Shown here piece after piece: positions 1 to 8,966 of a stretch of DNA of 35,685 nt (within the stretch, counting starts at the first letter, position 1; every line of letters begins with the position of its first letter). The DNA comes from Pirellula staleyi DSM 6068 (GTDB taxonomy: Bacteria; Planctomycetota; Planctomycetia; Pirellulales; Pirellulaceae). The notes below the pieces were generated by a model that was not told the DNA's origin, did no database searches, and saw only the letters and a list, made by a program, of their open reading frames with translations. The stretch spans positions 1-35,685 of the forward strand of contig CAMDKL010000053.1 of the NCBI GenBank assembly GCA_945900945.1, read 5' to 3'. Position numbers and translations under genes: made by a program.

Positions 1-379
1 TCGTATCTATGATCCAATCATTGGCCTTCGAACGAAGGAACTGGATTGCTCGTGCGGCATCGTGGATCGGTCTAGGCAGAGGGTGCTCTGGTGTCAAACG
101 GTAGTTGATCGCCGCAAAGGAAATCCCCTTGTCGAGGAATTGCTGGATAGCCGGTCCTTTCTTGCTCTTGTCACCAGTCAACCAACCGCCGCCGTGAATG
201 TAAACCAAGAGTGGCTGCGGGCCCTCACCACTGGCCTGCCAAAAGTCAAGTACGTTTCGCAAGTCCGGTCCATAGGAGACATCCGAGCTTGTTGGTGCCG
301 GTTGTTCGAGTATGTCTGCGGCGCGTACTGCGCCTATGACCACGAAAAGACATATCAAGGCAGCTGGTAGTAATTTCAT
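1..379 (-). CDS. Secreted alpha/beta-hydrolase (esterase/lipase-like), 3' part outside the window
   Basis: Reading the minus strand from the ATG at 377-379 gives about 126 codons that run off the left edge. The N-terminus is a signal peptide (MKLLPAALICLFVV... ending near VRAAD). It is followed by a YIHGGGWLTGDKSK stretch, the oxyanion-hole HGGGW motif of the hormone-sensitive-lipase/BD-FAE-like alpha/beta hydrolases, and then INYRLTPEHPLPRPIHDAA, which is typical of the same fold. The catalytic Ser-Asp-His lie beyond the window, so activity cannot be judged. The planctomycete relatives I know of are exported esterases that often sit near sulfatases. The substrate is unknown. The fold assignment is firm; 'esterase' is inferred from the family. 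Confidence 0.85.
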   Translation of the reverse strand, partial: MKLLPAALICLFVVIGAVRAADILEQPAPTSSDVSYGPDLRNVLDFWQASGEGPQPLLVYIHGGGWLTGDKSKKGPAIQQFLDKGISFAAINYRLTPEHPLPRPIHDAARAIQFLRSKANDWIIDT

Positions 380-887
380 GGATGCTTGTTCAATTGTGAT
401 GCACCTGCGATATGCTTGGCTAGTCCTGTGCCGCTGGTTCCATAAAGAAACGAATAGCATCCATCCCTTCATTCGCAAAGCGGTTCAAAGGGTTAATTCT
501 CCACCTCAACGATCTTCCCCGCCGCTTACCACGTCAGTCTATCCGATCTAGCAGGCGCAGCGCTCATGTCCACATGGTTTTTGTCAAACTACCGGAAGTT
601 GCCTGTCGGAAGGAAGCGAAATTATTCAAATTAGCTAACCGGAATCCTGCCTCAGTCCAACCTGTGGAAATAGTAGATGTTGGTTTTTGATCCCGAATTA
701 TCCGGCAATCGACCGAGCCGAGCCCTCACTTGTCGCGGGTTGAGAATTTCGCTTCCAGCCAATCTGGACGCATGCACAATTGCAGTTATGGAATTGCTAT
801 TTTTGTGCTAGATGGAATCGAAATTTTCTCCGTTGCATCCGCTTGTATTAGTCGGATGCCACCGCTTTTTCTGGTAACTCTTGGTCG
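380..887. other. Intergenic stretch holding one dispersed-repeat copy
   Basis: No convincing gene in either strand. It contains the 5' flank of the leftward esterase gene and, at about 538-675, a copy of the dispersed repeat described separately. The remainder (676-887) shows nothing I recognise. Confidence 0.5.
538..675. repeat. Dispersed repeat family, copy 1
   Basis: Contains the block TGTCGGAAGGAAGCG (604-618) and the block AATCCTGCCTCAGTCCAACC (starts at 643). The first block recurs near 9892 and in variant form near 8804, 10655 and 11480. The second block recurs exactly near 11522. It is preceded by an ATCCGATC-tAGCAGGCG segment resembling the one near 10471. The copies are mosaic and non-coding. 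Confidence 0.6.
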
Positions 888-1424
888 GTGGCGGACAGTT
901 GGCTGAGCAATATCTCCTTTTCGACTCCTTTTACATTCCGGATGGTGACCTTATCGCCAACGAATGCGTGGGGGTTAGAGGATCGCGCGCGTCATCCTTC
1001 GGAGGAGCAATGGCTTGTGCAGGCAAGTGAGAGTTCCTTAAGAAAATTTGCAATCCTTTTCGCTTCACTGGTAACGTCCGAAGCCAAACGCTGGTACATC
1101 GAAAAGCTGCAGTCCTATTTCGACGACTTCGGGTCCGAGCATGGGCAGGCAATCAACTTGATAATAGCACGATTGCTGTGCCTCCAATTTGGGGAACGCA
1201 TGGAATGCTTAGAACCGATGATCGCAAAGGACGCGACCTGTTCCCTCAACTACGCTTTAGGGATGGGGGAAAGGTTTGTTGAAGGCGAAGATAAGATTCG
1301 AAAAGACTGGGGGCTTTGGGACAAGTATCGAAAGAAAATCCTTGGGGAGAGTTCTGTGAAGCAAAATCAACGAATCTATCAGCGACTCTCGTTACCAGCA
1401 AATGTACGGTACGAATGGTCGTAG
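888..1424 (+). CDS. Orphan hypothetical protein, about 178 aa
   Basis: Open from a GTG at 888; an ATG at 942 is the alternative start. The protein looks plausible from residue 50 on, with amphipathic helices. Near residues 110-150 it carries the pattern DxxxxLxYAxxxGERFVEGExxIxxDxxxxxKY. This resembles the short helical repeats of the form 'DPxxAYxYAxxVIxGRFPEGExxI' that I know from phage and mobile-element proteins and uncharacterised bacterial proteins. That resemblance is by eye only and no function follows from it. The gene points toward the kinase relic, leaving about 30 bp between their 3' ends. No clear ribosome binding site precedes the GTG. It could be a gene remnant. Confidence 0.4.
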   Translation: MADSWLSNISFSTPFTFRMVTLSPTNAWGLEDRARHPSEEQWLVQASESSLRKFAILFASLVTSEAKRWYIEKLQSYFDDFGSEHGQAINLIIARLLCLQFGERMECLEPMIAKDATCSLNYALGMGERFVEGEDKIRKDWGLWDKYRKKILGESSVKQNQRIYQRLSLPANVRYEWS

Positions 1425-1453
1425 TCTGTGACGACGCGGACCATGTCGTCAAT

Positions 1454-1792
1454 CTACCAAGTCTTCTTGGCAGCCCTCTCAGCCAAACTACCTCCATCGA
1501 TGAATTTGGAGACGATGTACGGCTGGCCCGAATCCGTTTTCCCGATATCAAAGACGGAAACGATGGCGGGATGGTCGAGGCTGGCCAAGACTCTAGCCTC
1601 CGCTACCCAAGCATCCACTTGCGCAGCGTTGTTGAATTGGGTCAGCAACTTCAGTGCAACAAAGCGTTTCAGCACATCGTCGTGCGCACGGAAGACAACA
1701 CCAAACGCTCCTTGACCGAGTTTTTGCAGCTCAACATACCGGGTGACAGGGGACCGCGTTGGTGAAGAGGACCTACAGCTGTATTCACTTCT
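1454..1792 (-). pseudogene. Ser/Thr protein kinase relic (N-lobe only)
   Basis: The minus-strand frame is open from a TGA just above 1792 to a TAG at 1454-1456 and encodes the N-lobe of a Hanks-type kinase. It contains the glycine loop ELQKLGQGAFGVVFRAHD, the ATP-binding lysine in FVALKLL, the alpha-C glutamate in WVAEARVLASLDHPAIV, and the hinge-like QPYIVSKFIDGGSLAE. The frame then stops. The catalytic HRD and DFG motifs and the whole C-lobe are absent downstream. There is no ATG upstream of the glycine loop in this frame, so the 5' end is also missing or uses a rare start. The sequence fits planctomycete PknB-like kinases. I call it a truncated pseudogene. Confidence 0.7.
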
Positions 1793-1817
1793 TCATTCAT
1801 CCAGTTGACCAAAACCG

Positions 1818-3239
1818 CTACTTCACTAGGAATCCTGTTTTCTCTTCAGCCATTTCCGCTTCCCAAACTGCCAAGCGTTTCTTGAGATCCGCAAAGATCG
1901 AGGGGTTTTGGAAGGAACGATCACTCCGTTCGGAAACATCCTTGCTCAGATCGAATAGCATTTCCACATTGCCGTCCTGAATGTACTTCCAGTCGCCGTG
2001 TCGAATGGCTTTCTGTTGTCGACCTATTCGGTCAATGCGCCAACAAAGTGTTCGGGGTATGGCTGGTCGCTGCTCCAGCAACATAGGGATGAGGTCGGTT
2101 CCATCGAATGGTGTTGCCGATGGTATGGTTGCACCGGCAATTGCCGCGAACGTTGCGCTCAGATCCATCGTGATACCTACTTGATGCGTAACTTGACCCT
2201 TCGGCAGCTTAGCTGGCCAGTGCATAAGACAGGGAACGCGGATGCCCCCTTCCCAAAGCGTCGACTTGTGATGAAACAAGGGTGAGTTGTCGGAATAGCG
2301 TTCGCCGCCGTTGTCGCTGCTCAACACGACCAGCGTATTTTCAGCGATGCTCTGTTTCTCGAGCTCCGCGAGAATCATGCCAACGCCATCATCGACTCGC
2401 TCGACCATCGAAGCGTACGTCGCTCGATCTCCGTCGTACATATTGGCTTTCGTTACGCTGGGTTGTGGGCGTCCTGGGGGTTGATAGGGACAGTGAACTG
2501 CCAGATGAGGGACATACAGAAAGAAGGGGTGTTGAGCGTTCTTTCGAATGAAATCGGCTGCTCTCTGGTTGATAAGGTCGGTCAGGTAGCCTTTCACGTG
2601 AACAACCTCGGTCCCCTCGCGAAGCGCATAGGTCCCATCGTAATAGGCGTGATTGTAGTAGTCGCTGTGACCGAGCAGCTCGCCAAAATATTCGTCGAAT
2701 CCGTGCTTGGTCGGATTGTATTCATCCTTGTAGCCAAGATGCCATTTTCCGAAGGCTCCCGTTCTATAGCCAACATCCTGGAGCAGTTTGGGCAAGGTTG
2801 GGATTGTGGTCGGCATTCCAATCGCATGAATGTCTGGCTCGCGCACCAAGGAATCGCCACGACGCCAAAATCCCTCCGCCGACATGCCCAACGCCCACTC
2901 GAATCCAGTGCGTTGCTGCCAACGTCCAGTGATGAAGCCACAACGCGTCGGGCTGCAAACGGGACCATTTGAATAAAAATCTGTGAACCGAACTCCCTCG
3001 CGAGCAAGCCGATCCATATGCGGCGTGCGAATATCCTTTGCACCGTATGGTCCGGAATCGGCATATCCAAAGTCGTCGATTAGAATGAAAACAATGTTGG
3101 GCTTGGTTGAAGCGGCAGTTTCGAAACCGTCCGCGTTGGCTGCCAATAACATGACAGCCAGCAGCATGGCTATCCGGACTGCGATTGTCACCAACACAGG
3201 CAGGATGCCGATGCTACATTGAGAAAAACATTTGTTCAT
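1818..3239 (-). CDS. Secreted type I sulfatase (arylsulfatase-like)
   Basis: 473 aa with a signal peptide ending around residue 37. Sulfatase hallmarks are in order: metal-binding DD at 55-56, the formylglycine motif CSPTR at 95-99 (Cys95 would be converted by an FGE), GKWHLGY at 164-170, the metal-site SDNGG at 308-312, and HHK near 323-325. This complete active site predicts a calcium-dependent sulfate-ester hydrolase in the periplasm or outside the cell, probably acting on a sulfated polysaccharide or its fragments. No FGE gene lies in the window. The segment CSIGILPVLV (residues 8-17) is encoded by a sequence resembling an intergenic repeat common in planctomycetes, so the annotated N-terminus may be partly repeat-derived. 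The alternative start Met25 would give a shorter signal peptide without a basic n-region. Confidence 0.93.
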   Translation of the reverse strand: MNKCFSQCSIGILPVLVTIAVRIAMLLAVMLLAANADGFETAASTKPNIVFILIDDFGYADSGPYGAKDIRTPHMDRLAREGVRFTDFYSNGPVCSPTRCGFITGRWQQRTGFEWALGMSAEGFWRRGDSLVREPDIHAIGMPTTIPTLPKLLQDVGYRTGAFGKWHLGYKDEYNPTKHGFDEYFGELLGHSDYYNHAYYDGTYALREGTEVVHVKGYLTDLINQRAADFIRKNAQHPFFLYVPHLAVHCPYQPPGRPQPSVTKANMYDGDRATYASMVERVDDGVGMILAELEKQSIAENTLVVLSSDNGGERYSDNSPLFHHKSTLWEGGIRVPCLMHWPAKLPKGQVTHQVGITMDLSATFAAIAGATIPSATPFDGTDLIPMLLEQRPAIPRTLCWRIDRIGRQQKAIRHGDWKYIQDGNVEMLFDLSKDVSERSDRSFQNPSIFADLKKRLAVWEAEMAEEKTGFLVK

Positions 3240-3470
3240 TCGATCGAACTCACTGTGGGACTTCCAAAATTAACTTTGGGTTGATGGTGTTGTATCCTAG
3301 CAAAAGCCGTCAAGACTATTGGCGGTTTGCAGAAACTCTTGACGAGCTTCGCTACCCTAAAACTAATTTCCACAAAGCACTAAGGCGAGCAGCAGGCTGA
3401 AATAGACCAAGCGAGACGTGACCGCAGTTCTCAGTTCGCCGCTCGCATAACGCTCATGGCGCAGCGCATT

Positions 3471-5846
3471 TCACCTTTTGCGATATAGAAACGCATCGCT
3501 CGTAAGCAGCGACTCCAATAGTGCTTTCATGCTGCCTCCATTTTCATTGTAAGCGTGATAGGCCGCTTGCAAAACAGGTGCGTCGTTGATCGTTTCGTTG
3601 CGCCCCATCCAGTAGCGAAAAGCATGGCGCACGAAGACTTGTTTGACACGATCACTCTTAGCTAATTTGTGGATCATTTCGAATGCGTTTGCGACGGGGC
3701 CATCCAGCTCGACGTCACCGCTGAGCATAATAGCCCCAGTGGTATCGACCGGCTTTTCCTGTTCCTTCATGCGAAATAGACCAAGGTGGTTGTAATTCTC
3801 GAACGGCAAGCCCAGCGGATCCATTTTTTGATGGCACTGCCAGCAATACTCTTGCCTGGTAACTCGCATGCGATGTCGAAGGGTCGCTTTCGGTTCGTCT
3901 GGCAGCATTGCATCAACGGTGATGGGTACATCCGGAACCGAATCACCCAGCAGTCGTTCGCGAATCCAACGACCGCGCAAAATGGCATGGTTGTCCATCG
4001 CATCCGAGTGCGATACTAGCCATGCTGGATGAGTCAGAATGCCGACGCGTTGTTCGGTCGGTAGTGAAGTGAGCGAACGCTCAGTTTTCAGTGGTTTCAC
4101 CACTTGAGCGATTCGCACATGCTCAGGTTGCCCGGCTGGCAATGATGCAGCGAGGACCGTGGCGGGAATACTGGGCCCCTTTTTCTTTTCGGCTTTCGTT
4201 TGGATCGATTCTTCCGACGAAGCGGACTTGTTCACTCCTACAAACTCACCGAAATAGCGAGCGTCACGAGACTCGTTAAAGACCACTTTGTCCGTCGTCA
4301 ATAGCTCGAACAACACGTCTTTGTCTTGTTCCAATATGATTTCGACGAGTCGATCGGTATTGGCAATCATTCCGACCATCGCACGGAAATGCAATTCCGC
4401 TTTGGGATCCCCCCCGGCACTTACCAATGCCTTCGCGTCCTTGCACACTCCGCCGGCGCGATCGTAGTCAAAATACTCTCGGAAAAATTGTAGCACACGA
4501 GGCTTGCGAATACTGTCGTCGTTGAGGATCCGATGGATCTCGCGTTTTGCGTCCGCAACGGATTTCATCTTTCCCTGATGGATAGCTTGTTTCAACACTG
4601 GATCGGGTGGGATATAGCTGAACGCGGCGTTGATGGCCAGAGCCAGCTCTTGGTCTTGCAGCATGACACGACCATACTGATCTGGAACACCGTAGTTCAC
4701 CAATTCGGCCCGGAACAGCGCGTCGCGATCGAGGAAGATCGGAGCCAAGCCAAGGAAAGTACCTTCCTGCTTACCAAGGTCATTGATCGCTTCGGTGGCG
4801 ATACGAACGTACGAGTCTGATTCCGCTTGTAACGGAGGGCGGCATGTTAGCGACTCGAACAAAAAATTCACGACCGTTCGAAGTGAATCGCTGGAGACAC
4901 CGTTTTCGTGCATGAAATCTTGTATGGGCGTGATGGGGTGTGTTGGCTGCTTGGCGTAGAATAAACTTTCATTCAATCCCCGCAAGTCGCCGTGCTTATA
5001 CTTTGGGTCGATATCTTTGACATCGTCAGCAAATTGATAAGGCTCTGCCTTTGGCCCGTAGGCCATGAATCGAAGAATATCTTCAGAGATACTCGCGATC
5101 TGCGTTGCCTCGGCACCGTTCACGGAATGCAAAATGGGGTAGTTTCGCAAACCCCGATGGTCGTCGGTTGACAAGACAGGTGGAAACCCGGTGATAGCTG
5201 CGGCATAAGCTGCCGTTCCACCTACCCAGCCGATAAGTCGATCGAGAGCGTAATAGACTTTTACCTCACCATCTTCGTTGGGAGGAATATGATCACCGCG
5301 TGCACGCATTCCCGGCCTAGCTGGATCGAACGCCGGTTCGTTTGCAATCAACTCATTCAATCTAGTCAGATGTTCTTGTGGATGAATTCGCCATATCCGA
5401 GCGGGTGTCGATGGTGGTTCAAGTCCCTCGGGAATTTGGCCGAATACAAGCTCATGAGCAAGATGGTTCCCTTTTTCCGGAAGCAGGTGAGATTGGAATC
5501 CACCATTATTTTTCATGGCTCGTTGCAACTCGCCAGTAATCCAATTCGCAAGCTGCAATCGTTCCATTGCAATAGGGAGGTTACTTTCGCTGCACGGAGG
5601 CATTTGCTTGAGCGATACTTGTTCCCAAACCCGTTTCCACAGCTCAGCGTTGTCGACATCAACACCTGTCAAAGTGTGGAATGCCACCTCGCCTTCTTCG
5701 GTATCAGCTCCGTGGCACCTCACACAATGCTTTTGCAGGAAGGGTTTTACCGTAGAGTCAAAGGAAGCAACTTCCCCGGCGACAAGGACTACAGAAAGGT
5801 ACAGATAGAACCAGTTAAACGCAAACAAAGCCATCGATCGGATCAT
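3471..5846 (-). CDS. Planctomycete cytochrome-type protein (PSCyt1 / DUF1592 / DUF1588 / DUF1585)
   Basis: 791 aa with an N-terminal signal/anchor segment. A c-type heme motif CVRCH (41-45) lies within the FDSTVKPFLQKHC...RCHG context of the PSCyt1 domain. The middle region fits DUF1592. A second CxxCH, CWQCH (668-672), lies in the CHQKMDPLGLPFEN stretch typical of DUF1588. The last 60 residues (VKQVFVRHAFRYWMGRNE...ESLLTSDAFLYRK) are DUF1585. The family is large in planctomycetes and is thought to be exported, heme-binding and linked to carbohydrate breakdown; its biochemical role is not established. It starts 15 bp after the stop of the DUF1552 gene, so the two form one leftward operon. Confidence 0.92.
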   Translation of the reverse strand: MIRSMALFAFNWFYLYLSVVLVAGEVASFDSTVKPFLQKHCVRCHGADTEEGEVAFHTLTGVDVDNAELWKRVWEQVSLKQMPPCSESNLPIAMERLQLANWITGELQRAMKNNGGFQSHLLPEKGNHLAHELVFGQIPEGLEPPSTPARIWRIHPQEHLTRLNELIANEPAFDPARPGMRARGDHIPPNEDGEVKVYYALDRLIGWVGGTAAYAAAITGFPPVLSTDDHRGLRNYPILHSVNGAEATQIASISEDILRFMAYGPKAEPYQFADDVKDIDPKYKHGDLRGLNESLFYAKQPTHPITPIQDFMHENGVSSDSLRTVVNFLFESLTCRPPLQAESDSYVRIATEAINDLGKQEGTFLGLAPIFLDRDALFRAELVNYGVPDQYGRVMLQDQELALAINAAFSYIPPDPVLKQAIHQGKMKSVADAKREIHRILNDDSIRKPRVLQFFREYFDYDRAGGVCKDAKALVSAGGDPKAELHFRAMVGMIANTDRLVEIILEQDKDVLFELLTTDKVVFNESRDARYFGEFVGVNKSASSEESIQTKAEKKKGPSIPATVLAASLPAGQPEHVRIAQVVKPLKTERSLTSLPTEQRVGILTHPAWLVSHSDAMDNHAILRGRWIRERLLGDSVPDVPITVDAMLPDEPKATLRHRMRVTRQEYCWQCHQKMDPLGLPFENYNHLGLFRMKEQEKPVDTTGAIMLSGDVELDGPVANAFEMIHKLAKSDRVKQVFVRHAFRYWMGRNETINDAPVLQAAYHAYNENGGSMKALLESLLTSDAFLYRKR

Positions 5847-5861
5847 ATTGTCGTCTTCGCC

Positions 5862-7181
5862 TTAGGCCATGAGCTCTTCGATTGGGCCCACCTTAGAATC
5901 GTGTTTGGCGGCCGCACCCTTGTCCATATTAAAACGATCGCGCGGCGCACCGATGGCATGGAGCAACGTCGTGTAGAGAGCATTGACTGGTCGTGTTCCG
6001 TCCATTTGCGTGAATTGTCCTGTTTTAATGCGACCTCCGCAGTTGCCCAACAAGATAAATGGCCAGTTGGCACCGTTGGTGTGTTGTTTGTCGGCATTGT
6101 TGCTTGAGTAGACAATGAGCGTATGGTCCATCATCGTTCCGTTGCCTTCCGGAACCGATTCCAGTTCCTGCATCAACTTGACCAGCATCCGACAATTGTA
6201 TTGTCGGATCTTGATCCAAATCGGGTTATCCGGTTGGTCCATGTGTCCGAGATTATGGCCAGCCTCAACGACACCGAGTCCTTTCCATGCGCCGAAGATC
6301 TCGCCTCGCCCCGAGCCGATCGTTAGGACATTGGTGAGCCCAGCTTTCAAGGTCGCAATGCCCACATCCAGCAAAGCATCGTGCCAATCGGTTTCAAATT
6401 TTGGCTTCAAAAATTTCTCGTCATACTTCGGAGCAAACAGCTTGAGTTGATCCGCCACGGCTGCAAGCCGCTCTCGCAGGCCATTGCCATCCCGGAAGCC
6501 ATCGACGTAGGTTTGATAGAGTCCACGGTCGGCGGTTGGAAGAGGTTCGCTTCCCTGTTCAGCAAGCTGCTCAACTTGGTTGAAGACTTTGGATCTCGCT
6601 TCGAATCGTTTCTTGACATCACCGCTGGCGATCGCGCCAAACAGCATCTGATAAAGATCGTTTGGATTCGAATGCATGAAGAGAGGCTTGCCTGCTCCGG
6701 CCGCCGATAGAGTTGCCAGAGTCGGGCGCGATATCATGTTTGGCAGTGCATCCATTCCAATACACAGATGCGGCAAGATAGTCTTCGGAAGCAATTGACT
6801 GATGACGTGATCAATCGTCTCGGCGAAGGGTGGTATGCCGATCCCTCCACGATAACCACCCAATGCACCAAAGAATGCACTGTGCGATGGACTGGTGTGC
6901 CGTCCATGGAGACCGTTGATAATGTGTATTTTGTCTTTGTAGGGTTCGAGCGGACTAATGGGCTCGGGCAAAGTCACACCAGAAAGGGAGCAATTGTGGT
7001 CAAGACCTTCGGTAACGCAGGTGGCTGGATCAAAGCCTTGGTTTTGCAAAAAAAAGATCACTCGCCGTGGCACCCCCATTTGGGCACATGCGGCTCGGGC
7101 GATGCTCATCGAAAGATCGGGACTAACAGCAAGACCGACACCCGCTGCCATTCCTTGGAGTAAATGTCTTCGATGGATCAT
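5862..7181 (-). CDS. DUF1552 family exported protein
   Basis: 439 aa starting [18 protein letters not shown], a twin-arginine-like leader. The body shows family features: [27 protein letters not shown], and near the C-terminus [19 protein letters not shown] and [17 protein letters not shown], recalling the alkaline-phosphatase-like architecture shared with DUF1501 proteins. DUF1552 genes are habitually paired with DUF1592/DUF1588 cytochrome genes, as here. It is the promoter-proximal gene of that operon. The function is unknown; an exported partner of the neighbouring heme protein is the reasonable inference. Confidence 0.92.
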   Translation of the reverse strand: MIHRRHLLQGMAAGVGLAVSPDLSMSIARAACAQMGVPRRVIFFLQNQGFDPATCVTEGLDHNCSLSGVTLPEPISPLEPYKDKIHIINGLHGRHTSPSHSAFFGALGGYRGGIGIPPFAETIDHVISQLLPKTILPHLCIGMDALPNMISRPTLATLSAAGAGKPLFMHSNPNDLYQMLFGAIASGDVKKRFEARSKVFNQVEQLAEQGSEPLPTADRGLYQTYVDGFRDGNGLRERLAAVADQLKLFAPKYDEKFLKPKFETDWHDALLDVGIATLKAGLTNVLTIGSGRGEIFGAWKGLGVVEAGHNLGHMDQPDNPIWIKIRQYNCRMLVKLMQELESVPEGNGTMMDHTLIVYSSNNADKQHTNGANWPFILLGNCGGRIKTGQFTQMDGTRPVNALYTTLLHAIGAPRDRFNMDKGAAAKHDSKVGPIEELMA

Positions 7182-7399
7182 GGGCTGTTCCTTTTTGAGG
7201 GAAAACGTTTTGAAGGGGAAACCTTAAAGGCAAGTTAGTTCAGAAGAGATCCGTTGGCGGGAAGCTTAATATACTAGACTGGTGCAATCGAATGCAAATG
7301 AAATAATGCTCCGCAGGCGAACGAGGGACTAATGGGATCGATTCGGCATACTTTCGCGAGCATTTGAGACAATTTACCTGAGGATGGTAGTCCAATGCA

Positions 7400-8086
7400 A
7401 TGCAAATCGACCTCGCTGCTGCTCGCCCTTTTGCGGACGAAAAGCACGCTTGGTTTTTCAATCGCTGTGGCGCAATAGGCTGCTATGACCACCTTGGAAA
7501 TGAGGTGTGGCTGAGAAAGTGGACTCCTCGCTTCAAACACAACAACCGTCAAGCTGAACCCTATCTGGTCGGTGCCGTGATTCTAAATGTGGAGGTCGCC
7601 AACAAGGAAGCAGGAGCGCTGATGCAAAAGTGGAGTGCACCTGGGGTACCCGCAAAGGAAGTCAAAGTGCCAGACGGCATCGACGAGAGAGAAGTCTGGA
7701 CCTACATTCATGGACTCGACAAGAAAACAGGCGAGGTGCTTTGGCGTGAGCAGGTCGGTACCTCGGTCCACAACACGCCAACGGTGGGCATCGACGCCAA
7801 CGGAAGTCTAGCTGTAGCCCACGCAAGAGGTGGCCCACACCAACCTCTAGAAAAGCCGTATGGACAGAGCCTCACTAGCCTAGCTCCCGGTCAAGAAGGA
7901 AAAACGCTGTGGAGCCTGGACCTCGAAGGATACGATCCATCTTTCGCATGCCATTGGAACAAACTGTATGTATTCGGCTTCCATCATGGCAATCATTTGG
8001 TGATCGACACCGCCAGTGGAAAACTGTTGCGTAGACAACCGCTCTATGCCCACACGATGAAAGAGATTCTTTGCATAGAAAAGTAG
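7400..8086 (+). pseudogene. PQQ-type beta-propeller protein, internal fragment
   Basis: 228 codons encode recognisable propeller blades: [62 protein letters not shown]. These W-docking-type repeats belong to secreted PQQ-binding-like proteins of about 400-450 aa in planctomycetes, so both ends are missing. There is no signal peptide in this frame. However, an ATG at 7395 in another frame encodes a signal-like [13 protein letters not shown]. This suggests that a deletion or frameshift joined a leader to the middle of the gene. After 8086 the homology stops. Probably non-functional. Confidence 0.65.
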
Positions 8087-8387
8087 TGCTTCGCATGCGC
8101 GTTCATACCGTAGCTCCTTGCGTTTCTCGGCAAGCTGATCGAACTGGCTGTCCGTGGGGAATCGGTCGTCAACTCGGCGTCCAAGATTCGTCGCTTCCGG
8201 GCCAGCCGCAATATCCACAGGTATGCGCCGTCCACTTCAGTCGCGGGTTTGTTCGCTTCATTTTTCAAGAACTATTCCGAACAAACTCATCTGATGGTCG
8301 CCTTGTTGACCAACATGCTTTCGCCGCCATTAGCAGCCGAAAACCGACAGTCCCCCTCTGTGGAAATGATCCAGTCGATCCTGGTGG
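8087..8387. other. Unassigned stretch between two gene relics
   Basis: Several overlapping short frames exist on both strands. One plus frame is open from a TAG near 8112 to a TGA at 8417-8419 and reads like protein (LIELAVRGESVVNSASKIRR...), but it has no start codon with a ribosome site and no family I recognise. It may be another gene fragment. Confidence 0.3.
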
Positions 8388-8756
8388 ATGGGCGCAACGG
8401 ATGTACGTGTTCACTATGAGCTTCGCCGCGTAACGGCTCATTGCGTTGCGAACAACCATGTACTTTCCGGCAAGCAGTTTGCGATTGTCGCGTTGGCTCC
8501 GTTCATCGTTATCAACACTCTGCTGGCAATCCTGATCTGTTTCTTTCCGCCTGGTAAACTCCTGCTTTTGCTCACAGGGGCACTGCTTGCGCACCTCGGT
8601 GCATGTAGTGGCGATATTGCCTTTGTCCAATACTCGTGGCGCAATCGCTTTAGAACGCTGTATACGTACGATGATGCGAGCATGCCACGCACCTATTTTT
8701 ACTGCCAGAAAAATGAACCAATCACGTCGCTTGCTAGTTTGTCAGGAAAGTCATAG
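8388..8756 (+). pseudogene. DUF3267 (putative zincin membrane peptidase), C-terminal fragment
   Basis: 122 codons. The section RRVTAHCVANNHVLSGKQF, then ALAPFIVINTLLAIL and LLLLLTGALLAHLGACSGDI (two membrane helices), followed by FVQYSWRNRFRTLYTYDDA, matches the second half of DUF3267 proteins as I know them: a conserved substrate-side helix pair ending in a GD-containing motif. The N-terminal helices and the HExxH metal site expected about 60 residues upstream are absent in every frame. The first ~8 codons are probably unrelated sequence. I regard this as a 5'-deleted relic. Confidence 0.6.
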
Positions 8757-8790
8757 AGCGAGAGTTGTATATACCAAAATTAAGATTGGA

Positions 8791-8831
8791 AGCGGAAACA
8801 GCTTATCGGAAGGAATCGGACGCTTGCACAA
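8791..8831. repeat. Dispersed repeat family, copy 3
   Basis: AGCTTATCGGAAGGAATCGG followed by ACGCTTGCACAA. It matches the core of the copies at 9881 and 11475 with few substitutions. It lies in the gap between the DUF3267 relic and the TlpA-like gene. Confidence 0.6.
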
Positions 8832-8966
8832 TGGATGAGCCTTAGCGGCCGATACGAAGTGAGAAACCGTACGGGGAAAAACCCAGTCCCAACCCTGAAT
8901 TGTATTGCGGGTAAGTGTTATACGATGGTCGGTAACTGTGGAACGGTTCGTCAATTAAGACCGCTT

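Noticed and set aside
3441-3451. A GTTATGC-like word on the minus strand after the cytochrome gene, as a possible further attC end
   Set aside because: No paired arms or R'' partner about 90 bp away; the upstream sequence is the conserved end of the cytochrome gene.
1818-7181. Many plus-strand frames of 60-270 codons, for example 5289-6107
   Set aside because: They lie antisense to the sulfatase, cytochrome and DUF1552 genes, whose motifs are unambiguous; the plus frames show no domains.
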